Shown piece by piece: positions 54,501 through 64,000 of a stretch of DNA of 64,000 bases. Where the stretch lies: positions 21,937,161-22,001,160 of the forward strand of contig NC_019876.2 in NCBI RefSeq assembly GCF_002234675.1. Reading direction: 5' to 3'. Every line of letters begins with the position of its first letter. The stretch's first letter is position 1. The notes beneath the pieces were generated by a model. That model was given only the letters and a program-made list of their open reading frames with translations, was not told the DNA's origin and did no database searches. The DNA comes from Oryzias latipes (Eukaryota; Chordata; Actinopteri; Beloniformes; Adrianichthyidae). Made by a program: the position numbers and the translations under genes.

Positions 54501-57500
54501 CAATAAAGCAGAGGTTTTGTGACTGGAGCTGCAGGAACGTGGCTGTGTTCAGTCAGAATTTGGAACATTGACAGGACCAGCATGATGCGGCTCGTCTCAT
54601 CTGTCCATGTCCGACAGGATCCAGTAACGGGTCTCCTTCCGGGCAGCTTGGAGCAGCCAGATGCATGGGTGAGGGACAACGTCTACAGCATCGTCTCAGT
54701 GTGGGCCCTCAGCCTGGCCTACAGGAAAAATGCCGACCGGGACGAGGACAAGGCCAAGGCCTACGAGCTGGAGCAGGTGTGTGTGTATTAGTGTGTGCAT
54801 GGATGGTTTGGTCCCATGTTCCTTGAACCGTCTTTCCATGTCCTGCAGAGTGTGGTGAAGCTCATGAGAGGTGTCCTCCAGTGCATTATGAGACAGGTAA
54901 GGAGCTTTTTTTCCCCACGCCAAATATTCAGTGTTTGCATAAAATTCACCGTTTTTCTATTGATGTTCATTCATAAGCACATATTATGGGATGCGGAATG
55001 AAAAACTCTCAGGGGAATCTCATGCAGAAACATTTCAAGTGTCGTCTACTTTAATTTCCATATCTGATTCTATTATCCTTGTGCAAAAATCAGAAATCTG
55101 CAGAAGCATCAAAATAATTTTTATCTATGTTCACTCCCCCCTCGGCAACACACGCTATAGCAACCACTTCCAATGTGAATGTGTGTAAATGCGCATTATG
55201 GGATTCCGTGTTTGAAACTCACGTTCATCCTTAGCTACGCTAGTTTCTACAACCGTCTGAGGCTCTACGTGCAAAACGCACAGCCATTAAACGCGTGCTA
55301 TAACTTAAACCAGGTCAGACTTTTGACCAATGAGGACTTAATTTGGTAGTGAGGTATGGATGGCGTCCCTTTCTCATTAATGGAAGTGCTTCCTGTTTGA
55401 AAACTTATCATGAAGGAGAAATTAGTAATTGTGGTTTGTGCCGTGCTTGAATTCAATGACTTGACAATGTCTTTCATATATTGGAATAGAGCTGTGAAAG
55501 AAAAAGCCTGGAGCATTTCACACCAAACCTCCTCCAACTGTAGGTGGTGGACATGAGCTAATATTGGGTATTGACAGTCCAGTGTGAACACCATGGGCTT
55601 AATCAGGGGACATTTTTTGATTCATGGGCCACAAAGGGTTCTAAAATTTGACAGAAGGGCTGGACCAGGAACTGATACATGGAATGTTTTGGTAATCCAC
55701 CGCATAAGAGAAAGATATAACATAGAATCAGGACAAAAACATGCTTTAACTTTGAAACTTAATATGCAGTTGAAACCAGAAGTTTACATACACCACATAA
55801 AAACACACATATGCTCTTTTTTCTCACTGTCAGACATGAAACAAAAGTAAACTTTTCCTGTTGTAGGTCAGTTACAATTAACAAAATTATTTCTATTTGC
55901 CAAATGCCAGAATAAAGAAAGAGAGGAGGGTTTTTTTAGACAAGTTTTTACTACTTTTGTCAAAGTCAAAAGTTTACATTCATTTCCTTAGTATTTGCTA
56001 CAATTGCCTTTAAACTACAGTATTTAGGTCAAACGTCTTAGATATCCTTTCACAAGCTTCTCACAGGATTTGGTAGGAATTCTGGCCCATTCCTTCTGAC
56101 AGAACTGGTGTAACTGAGCCGAGTTTGTAGGTCTCTTTGCAGGTACCCACCTTTTCAGCTCTGACCATGAATGTTCAATAGGATTTAGATCAGAGCTCTG
56201 TGATGGCCACTCCAAAACATTGACTTTGCTATCCTCCAGCCACTTAGTAACCGGTTTGGCAGTACGCTTCGGGTCATTGTCCTTTTGGAAGAACCAAGCT
56301 TCAACTTTCTGGCTGATGTTTTCGGTGCAGCAGACCCTCCAGCAGCAAAGCAATCCCACAACATGATGCTACCACCCCCATGTTTTACAGTTGGGATGGC
56401 GTTCCGAGGCCTGCAGACTTTCCCCTTTTTCCTCCAAACATAAAGATGGTCATTGTGGCCAAACAGTTCAATTTTAATTTTGTCTGACACAAGGACATGT
56501 CTCCAAAAATTAAAGTCTTTATCCTTGTGCTCATTAGCAAACTTTAATCTGGCTTTTTTATGTTTCCTATTGAGAAATGGCTTCTTCCTGACAGAGAAGC
56601 CTTTCAGCCCATGTCTGTAAAGTTCTCGTTTCACTATTGATAATGACACATTCGTACCATCTTCAGCCAGCATCTTCACAACATCTTTTTCCTTCAACCT
56701 TGGGTTGTCCTAGACGTATCGGACCAAAGTACGTTCATCTCTGGGACACAGAACCCGTCTCCTTCCTAATGGCTGGACATTCCCATGATGTTTATACTTG
56801 CATACAGTTCTCTGAACAGATGAACGTGGCACGTTCAGGCATCTGGAAATTGTACCCAAGAATGAACCAGAGTTGTGCAAATCCATGATGTCTTTCTAAT
56901 ATCTTGACTGATTTTGACTTCTGCCATGATGTGCTTCAAATGTGCCCTAATAAATATCCACAGGTGTGTTTCTAATGAACTCAAATGCTGTCAATAAACT
57001 TATCAGAAGCTTCCAAAGAGATGACATCATCATCAGATTGTTTAAAGGCATAGTGATCTTTGCGTATGTAAACTTTTGACTTTGATAAAAGTAGTAAAAA
57101 CTTGTCTAAAAAAACCCTAGTCTCTTTATTCTGGCATTTAGCAAATAGAAATTTTGTTAATTGTAACTGACCTACAACAGGAAAAGTTAACTATTGTTTT
57201 ATGTCTGATGGTGAGAAAAAAGAGCATATGTATGTTTTTATGTGGTGTATGTAAACTTCTGGTTTCAACTTTATATACCTAAAAACAGAACTTTTTGGAG
57301 TTTTTATTTCAAAACTGTGGCTCTTGTTCTCATTTTAGTGCCAATTGCACCAATAGGTTGGTGTCCCTCACGTAAATCAGGAAACTTAAGAGAAATGCTG
57401 CGTTAACGCGGTTGTTGGAATGATCGGAAAAATGACTTGCTGACTTGAAATGTGAGAAAAACAACAAATCTCCCAACGCCACATGAAAACAGAATAACTT

Positions 57501-60500
57501 TATGTTTTTAACAAAGGTTAATGTATTTATAATGCACCATCTATAAACGGAGATAAAAAACAGTTATAAGGACATCAATGAATTACCTTAGATTCTATCC
57601 ATCCATCCATCCATCCATCCATCCATCCATCCATCCATCCATCCATCCATCCATCCATCCATCCATCCATCTTCCTCCATTGGCCCAGTGGGACATGCCC
57701 AGAACATCTCCCCAGAGAGGCGTCCAGTGGTCATCCGGACTTGATGCTCGAGCCACCTTGACTAACCCCTTTCGATGGGGAGGAGAAGCGGTTCTACCCC
57801 GAGCTCTCCCCGGGTGACAGAACTTCTCCCCCTAAAGCTAGGGGAGCGCCCAGCCACCCAATGGAGGAAGGTCATTTCAACCGCTTGTATTCGGGACCTT
57901 GTTCGTTTGGTCATGAAAAATATTATAAAAAAGATAACAATATAATTAATTCCTTTGGCGGGTCAGATTAAATGTTTTTTTAGGGTAAAGGCACGTTTAG
58001 CCCGTTCTGTTCCACTTCATGTGCCTGGTTTGTCTGTAGCTTTAGACCTATTTTTTCTAGAAACAGAAACATAAATCTAAAGCTCCAACTCTGCAGTTTT
58101 ATCCTAGTTTTACTCTGGTACATAATTTCCAGGCGCGTGCCCCTTCAGTTTGGTTTAGTTGGTGTCAAAAAATGTGGGAGGGGCTAAAATCTACATGTCT
58201 CCTTTCAAGTCTCCCTGCAGTGTTTGAAAATGTTTTGATCAAATCCTGTTCAGTGTTTTTGTCAATAAAGTTTGTCTCATTTGAGCTTTTTTGTTTATGG
58301 GTTGTCCCACCAGTGTCAGGAAAACGTTCTTTTGTCGCGGCGTCACCTGGGGCGACTCCCAGATTTCTGGATGGGGTTACTTAATAATGAATTAATCACT
58401 TCTGCTGTCAACCCAATGAAAATGCTTCTTCTGGATCTGCAGCTAGACAAAGTGGAGAAGTTCAAATACAGCCGAAGTACCAAGGACTCACTTCACGCCA
58501 AGTACAACCCACGCACCTGTGCTACAGTGGTCGGGGACCACCAGTGGGGTCACCTGCAGGTGGACGCAACCTCGCTCTTCCTGCTCTTCCTCGCTCAGAT
58601 GACGGCATCCGGTAGGATGCAGATATTTGCAGAGGCTGCTTCACTCAGCGTTTGTGTGTTTCTTCAGAGTCGATGTTCTCATCCGTGTTCATGTGTTTTT
58701 GCAGGTCTGCACATCATCTACACGCAGGATGAGGTGGACGTCGTTCAGAACCTCATGTTCTACATCGAGGCAGCTTACAAAGTGGCTGTGAGTCTGCATT
58801 CCTCTGCTGTGCAGACGGCAAACACACAAAGCCCGCTCAGTTAATATGTCTCCTGCTTGTGCCCAGGATTATGGGATGTGGGAGAGGGGGGACAAAACCA
58901 ACCAGGGCATCACAGAGATCAATGCCAGCTCCATCGGCATGGCCAAGGTTAGTGTGCACACACACAAACACACACACACAGAGCGCGTCAGCGGCTCAGG
59001 CTGAGTGAAGGCTGGACAGCTGCAGCCGTAAAAATATCAGGCACAGCTTCTGCTGCTGCGTCACTGCAGCGTCTGACATTTAAATGACCTTTGACATCAG
59101 GTATTCTGCAGAACCCGACAAGGCAAATGGAAACTGTACAGAACATGGAGATGATCACGGTGCAGGTTATTATTCCTAAGGGGGCCTGCCCGTTAGAGTT
59201 TTCGGGTTGGGGTGCATCTCACATCCGTTATTCAGAAGTTATGGTCACATTTGTGTTTGTGAGGCTCCACTTGGTCTTTGGTTCTCTCATGGGGGTGTCG
59301 GGTTCTCAGGTCTGCTCACAAATAAGGCAGAACTCCAAGTGCTCAACACAGGAAGCACAGACACGCAAAGTGTTCAGCTTTGTTAATGACAAAAGCTTTT
59401 TTAGGATTCACAAGTCCACTGTCACCTTCTGCAACACCAAGATGATATCAAACACTGCGCTGCCTTTATCACTCATATCAAATCAAACTTTATAAAATAT
59501 TTATAAAAAAAAACTCTTCTCATACATTGCAGAATCAAAAACAAAAACAGACACAAAATTAAACCCGAAAACCCAACCCAACCTTTACCCCCCTCCTCTC
59601 AATTAACAAATTCTTAGAAAAGTAACTTCTAAAAGATATAGTCTATATGTGGGATTTTCCTCTCTTTTTTAACTGCAACGTTCCCTCGCTATATCACGTT
59701 TCACCTTTCATAAACTTGCTGTTTCCTGAATTTTTTTGCAGTGCAATTTTGCAGGTTTTTTTTCCCGTTCTGCGTCCTGATTGGCTGGAGACTTTGTCAA
59801 TCAATCTCTTCTGTCCTGTGTCTTTTGTACAGATTCGGGCAACCCTCCAGACCTACATCAATCTTTAAATGCTATCAGATCTTTGTTTTCTTACTCTATA
59901 GTACCTGACTTATGTTTAAACTTTGAGAGTTTAAAGAAAAATGTGAAATGTGAAAATGTCTGCCAAACCACCTCAACTAATCAGTAAAAGCTGATTCGCT
60001 GCAGCAACCCTTAACGGGATAATCCAAAAGATGAGCAACATCCTATCTAAAGGACATTTGTATCTTTAAAAAAACGTTAGTTAGTGCAGAATAATTTAGA
60101 GCTTTTGAAATAACATTCAGGCCTTGTGTACACACTTTGAAAATCATTGTTTTGATGTCAAATATTTTTAGCGACCTCATTAGAGTTTAAACAGAAACAA
60201 GTGTTTTTTTCTACGAGTGAACATACATACACAGACACACACACACACACACACACACACTGTTCTGTCCTTTGTGCCACTGATAGAAATCAATTCAGCT
60301 TCCACCTTTAGTTCTCAAGAAATCCCAAACAGCATTTATTTAATTCCATGTTATGGTTTTTACTAACGGTACTTAATTGCATCATAGTAATAATCGACAT
60401 TATTGTAGCTATTGGGGATCTCCTGCTGATTTTCTCAGTATTTTTTGCTTTATTTATCTTACTTTGACATTTCAGCCTCATATGCAGACATTTATTTACT

Positions 60501-63500
60501 GTTTTATATTTATGAGTTGTTTAAGATTAGTCTGATTGGGAACAAACCAAGACCACCTCTAAAGAGCGGTTCCTGTTCTCGGGTCCGGGTCCGCTTGGCT
60601 GTATTCAGACTGAAAGTTTGTTCTGGATTATTGGGGTAAACGAACTATGGTTCACTTTAAGCGAACCAAATGTGTCCTGTCTGAATACACCCTAAGACAT
60701 TTTGTGGACATGAAAGCAGGATTTTCTAGAAACGTGATTTATGTGAGAGTTGACTGTCCATCCTCATTCAGGACAAGCTTATGAGGAAACACAAACTGAG
60801 TTTCTGTGTACGAGGAGGTCTGTACATTTAAGAGAAAATCCAGTTCTGTCTAAACATCATCACATCTACAGAAAAAAACATTTTAGCCTTTCGAAGGCCA
60901 TTAGATCTGTTTGACACTAAAACCGAATAATTCACACAGACAGTTGGAATGGGAGCCAGGAGGGAGAAACACCTCAACAAGCACGACAGAAAGTGCATGT
61001 CGGCCGTAGGACACCACCACAAACTACCCTCTGATTGACCAAATTCTAACAGTCAGGCTGTGCACAAGGAATGAACATAGTTCTGCATGTCACCTACTTA
61101 CCCTTACATATTGTTTAAGTGTGTAGCGATGACATGTTACCTGCAGCATTCCCGTAGAAAAATGTGGATGAACTTTTTCGCTCCAAGGGTTCACCAATTG
61201 GCCTATGACTTTGATATTTCATGTGGGCCACCTGTGTGCCCTATACAGGTGTGCCCATTTTTCCCCTGCAGCATCCCCCCATATAAGTGAAGTCGTGACC
61301 AAAGCCTAAGATAACTGTTTTCTTATTCTCCACAGTTGAGTCTCTTCAGTTTTTTGAGACCTTATGTGGTTCTCTGTCCTCCAGGCGGCTCTGGAGGCCC
61401 TGGACGAACTCAACCTGTTTGGAGCTAAGGGAGGACCGGGATCTGTGGTCCACGCTCTGGCTGATGACATCCAGCACTGCCAGGTCAGCAAACGCCTGAA
61501 ACACAGAACCCTGCATCTTAGAATTACCAACACTCATCTTTATTTCCTCCTCCCAGTCCATCCTCACATCCATGTTACCCAAAGCTTCCATCTCTAAAGA
61601 GGTGGATGCCGGAGTTTTGGCTATTCTTACCTACCCCGCCTTCGCCGTGGAGGACATGAGCATCGTCACCATGACCAAGGAGGAGATCATCTCCAAGCTG
61701 CAGGTCTGTCAAAACTTCCTGGAGCTTCTCTGCTGTATTGTTTTTTCGGTGTGGTGTGTGTTCAGACTCTAAAATCAATTCTGTGATCCGTTAATTAATT
61801 TAAACAAAATACATAATATTACGTTTTCGAGAATTTTAAGCTTTGGGACTGTAAGTAAAGCTAAGTTGAATCAAACATGAAGGTATGGTTGGGTTTTTAT
61901 CCCGACAAAGTGCTGCTTTGCCTCTTTGCTGATGTTCAGACTGACTGGTCTTTTTGGTTTAGGGTCGGTACGGCTGTTGCAGGTTTCTCAGGGACGGACA
62001 TAAAACACCCAAAGAGGTAAATGTACTGCAGAAAAGCCTTTGTGTTTTACCCCAAAACAATTTATTCAGAGCAGATTACAAGACAGCATAGGCAGGAGGC
62101 TGTTTTGATTATATTGACTGTTGGACTAAAACCATGTTCCAAATAGATCTGAATTAAGGAAGTCCAATAAATTACATCAAATTGGTCTTAAAAAAAAGTC
62201 TGACGATTCATCTAATCTGCTTTTCTTTGAAGTAAATTTTAGATTTTAACATACAGCTTATGCCTGCTAGCATTCCCAGTCAAAGTCGTGCTCGTCTTAG
62301 GTGAAGTCAGGTGAAAATGTGCAGCTGGGATGAAGAATCTCCTCCCTGTGTTTTTGTCTGAAGGATCCCAACCGCCTGTACTACGAGTCTGCAGAGCTGA
62401 AGCTGTTCGAGAACATCGAGTGTGAGTGGCCTCTCTTCTGGACGTACCTCATTCTGGACGGCATATTCAGCAACAGTCATGAACAGGTCAGTCACACCTG
62501 CAGGTGCGTTTCCATGGCAGCAGGAACACCTGTGCTTGTCCCGATGCCTCTGACCTGAGCTCTTCCTGGCTGGGATGCAGGTGCAGGAGTACCAGGAGGC
62601 GCTGGAGGGCATCCTCATCAAGCAGAAGGATGGCATACGACTGTTTCCAGAGCTCTACAGCGTTCCTCCAGATAAGGTCGCCCTCCTCCTCCGGAGAACC
62701 CCCCACAGACCACAAGAGGCTGGTTTTCATTGAAGCTCTGTGTGTTTGAACAGGTGGAAGAGGAATACATGAACCCCCACACAGTGGAGAGGATCCCGAT
62801 GGGGAAATGTCCCCTGAAATGGGGCCAGTCCCTTTATGTTCTGGGGAGACTCTTATCCGAGGTAAGCAGTCACCAAATGACACCAGAAACCCAAGTCCAG
62901 TCGCCGAGGACGACTCCCCAGGAGAGATCACTCCTTTTTCTGAAGATCTTGTTTGTCAGGAGATTGTTGAAAAGCTGTGCTGGAAGTTTTCTTTAGAGCA
63001 GGGGTCGGCAACCGGCGGCTCCGGAGCTGCATGCGGCTTTTTCCTCCCTGTGCTGGGGCTCTTTGTGTTTTTGTAAAACAACTATCATGTTCTCAGATTG
63101 TCGTGGTGTCTTTAACACCAGCAGGTAGAGTGAGCAGGCAGGAGGAAGAGAGCAGCGTGAACGCGGGCCATAGTCTGTTATGGGATGGAAAGTTGTTCTG
63201 GAAAGACAGTCAGTGGTGATCTCATGAGCGCCAAAAAAAGCCTTTTTTCCCCCCTAGACTAAGACCACTCATTTCCGCGTAAAATGAATTAAATTTGCGT
63301 TAAGGCGCCCCTGCTATCCTGTCAACTTGCTGCTATGATGACCGTATGTTGCGCCATCTTTGTAGAACACGCTGGAGGGGGGGGTTGCACACGGGGGGAA
63401 ACAACTAGGAGCTGCAGAGGATGTGAACAGGTAGAGAGGGGGGGGGCGGGGCTTAGACTCAGTCCAGAAAATCCACAAATGTCCATAAACTGCTGCTGTT

Positions 63501-63921
63501 GAGCACGCACAGGGTTAACACCTGTTGGTTTTTTCTGCAACATTTCTTTCCTAATGCATGTCTGTTTTCCAATAGTTTCAGAGGGTTTTTAGTGTTTTTC
63601 ATTTTGGTTTTGATTTTGTTCAATTTCAGGGGTTTCTTGCTCCTGGTGAGATTGACCCTCTTAACCGCCGTTTCTCCACCGTGCCCAAGCCGGACGTGGT
63701 CGTTCAGGGTGAGTCTGCTGCAGATTCGCAGCATTGACCAGAGCTTCAGCCTAAATAGGATTTGTTTTTGTCTCCTTTCTCCTCAGTTTCCATTTTGGCT
63801 GAAACAGATGAGATTAAGGAGCTTTTGCTGAAGAACGGCTTCGAGGTGGAAACCATCGCAGACATCCACCCCTTTCATGTGCAGCCCTCCAGAGTCCTCA
63901 GCCACATCTATGCTAGGCTCG
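51585..63921 (+). CDS. phka1: phosphorylase b kinase regulatory subunit alpha, 5' part
   Basis: Regulatory subunit of the (alpha beta gamma delta)4 kinase that activates glycogen phosphorylase. Fourteen exons are visible: 51585-51662, 54618-54776, 54849-54896, 58443-58611, 58705-58787, 58867-58947, 61385-61483, 61557-61703, 61963-62016, 62364-62486, 62581-62676, 62754-62861, 63630-63708 and 63787-63921. They give 1,459 nt, about 486 codons of roughly 1,230 in the family. All junctions are GT-AG and in phase. The protein starts [20 protein letters not shown] and follows the N-terminal glucoamylase-like (GH15-type) domain: [91 protein letters not shown]. Residues alone do not fully separate PHKA1 from PHKA2; the rps4x-cited1-hdac8 neighbourhood points to phka1. 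One oddity: [11 protein letters not shown] has His where mammalian proteins have Asp. The gene runs off the right edge. Confidence 0.95.
51939..52503 (+). mobile_element. TTAA-flanked MITE, copy H
   Basis: In phka1 intron 1. Left TTAA at 51935-51938 with a diverged terminus AGACACCATACC; right end TTGGAGTGGGTCT followed by TTCA. Internal family blocks are well kept ('agtttctgcagagcagtag', 'tggatgcatcagaatgg'). Confidence 0.82.
52787..52806. repeat. 20-base poly(C) run
   Basis: Homopolymer in phka1 intron 1. Confidence 0.9.
53158..53531. repeat. hAT-like MITE remnant
   Basis: Left edge TAGGCCTGCGATATC and right edge GTGCAGCCCTA are roughly inverted (TAGGGCTGCAC type). Internally there are two 'accaatcngatg..gc' repeats and 'tcgctaatcg' motifs. 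No matching target duplication was found. Confidence 0.45.
53532..54617 (+). other. phka1 intron 1, distal part
   Basis: Intron sequence up to the acceptor of exon 2. No further features recognised. Confidence 0.5.
55128..55603. mobile_element. TTCACACTGG-terminal MITE family, copy 3
   Basis: Runs from 'cactcccccctcggcaacac' to 'cagtgtgaacacc' without a SINE insertion, so it shows the undisturbed length of about 475 bp. Internal blocks match copies 1 and 2. It lies in phka1 intron 3. Confidence 0.7.
55765..57273 (-). mobile_element. Tc1/mariner element, Sleeping-Beauty-like
   Basis: A 1,509-bp element flanked by TA. Its terminal repeats are about 230 bp and each holds two copies of an 'agaagtttacata' or 'aaaagtttacatt' type direct repeat, the IR/DR layout of the Sleeping Beauty group. 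The outer end reads CAGTTGAAACCAGAAGTTTA. It lies in phka1 intron 3. Confidence 0.92.
56024..56927 (-). pseudogene. Tc1 transposase, disrupted
   Basis: Starts [12 protein letters not shown] and shows the usual Tc1 order: paired helix-turn-helix region, [83 protein letters not shown]. The three DDE positions still carry acidic residues (D in VSDK, D in DNDP, E in WSELKR). It is inactivated by a one-base frameshift soon after codon 12, a further break near 56700, and a deletion of about 70 bp with frameshift between FAAGG and the second catalytic block (near 56330). Confidence 0.88.
57597..57860 (-). repeat. non-LTR element 3' tail with (ATGG)n
   Basis: A (CATC)n run of about 75 bp (57597-57671) followed by 'gggacatgcccagaacatct' and 'ccccagagaggcgtccagtgg'. 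Read on the minus strand this is the end of a common fish LINE whose 3' terminus is an (ATGG)n tail. The body is rearranged and truncated. It lies in phka1 intron 3. Confidence 0.7.
58948..61384 (+). other. phka1 intron 6
   Basis: Contains (AC)n at 58958-58980 and 60236-60262, and at about 59470-59540 a minus-oriented L2 tail ('tcaaatcaaactttat'). No coding signal. Confidence 0.5.
62862..63629 (+). other. phka1 intron 12
   Basis: Around 62995-63060 it holds 'agcaggggtcggcaaccggc', 'ggctccggagctgcatgcgg' and 'ctttttc', the start of a common fish hAT repeat (CAGGGGTCGGCAACC). G-rich runs lie at 63375-63450. No other gene. Confidence 0.5.
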
Positions 63922-64000
63922 GTACTCCCCATCGATTTGTTGTCCATGCTAACTGTTTACAAAAATGGAAGAATCCCATGGTGGAAATATCCAATACTTT

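Noticed and set aside
57597-57671. CRISPR-like or other structured repeat array
   Set aside because: It is a simple (CATC)n tract with no spacers, attached to the tail of a LINE.
58272-58844. 190-codon plus-strand frame as a single-exon gene
   Set aside because: It runs through phka1 exons 4 and 5 and the introns around them; the splice-bounded parts alone match the family.

Overview
This window is nuclear DNA from a teleost fish, most likely a percomorph. It contains four complete intron-bearing vertebrate genes and the 5' part of a fifth. Between and inside them is dense repeat DNA: TTAA-flanked MITEs, hAT MITEs, a Sleeping-Beauty-like Tc1 element, L2-type LINE pieces, tRNA-derived SINEs and long microsatellites. 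I see no prokaryotic features. I rebuilt the exons by hand from splice signals, reading phase and remembered family sequences; the coding length of every complete multi-exon model is a multiple of three.

Layout, left to right. 1-6.4 kb: repeats, a CpG-rich left edge and unassigned exon-like signals. 6.4-10.2 kb, minus strand: rps4x (263 aa), with two introns carrying box C/D snoRNA-like sequences that share one 18S rRNA antisense element. 10.96-15.4 kb: a very young, internally deleted BEL/Pao LTR retrotransposon. 16-19.3 kb: a decayed hAT transposase, an L2 fragment and a piggyBac-type MITE. 19.48-23.7 kb, minus: cited1. 24-29.7 kb: a repeat cluster with a P-element-like THAP transposon nested inside a MITE. 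29.7-44.5 kb, minus: hdac8 (11 exons, 374 aa). 45.3-49.4 kb, minus: sycp3 (8 coding exons, 213 aa). 51.6 kb to the right edge, plus: phka1 (first 14 exons, about 486 codons; the gene continues past the window).

From memory, rps4x, cited1, hdac8 and phka1 are also neighbours on human Xq13.1, so the block is conserved. Differences here are that sycp3 lies between hdac8 and phka1 and that phka1 points away from hdac8. The genes do not form one pathway. Their roles are ribosome and rRNA modification (rps4x and intronic snoRNAs), transcriptional co-activation (cited1), lysine deacetylation (hdac8), meiotic chromosome axis (sycp3) and glycogen breakdown control (phka1).

The most interesting items are the paired intronic snoRNAs, the nested THAP/P-like element, the BEL/Pao derivative with 343-bp LTRs differing at one base, and the eight-copy MITE family that has settled in introns of three genes.
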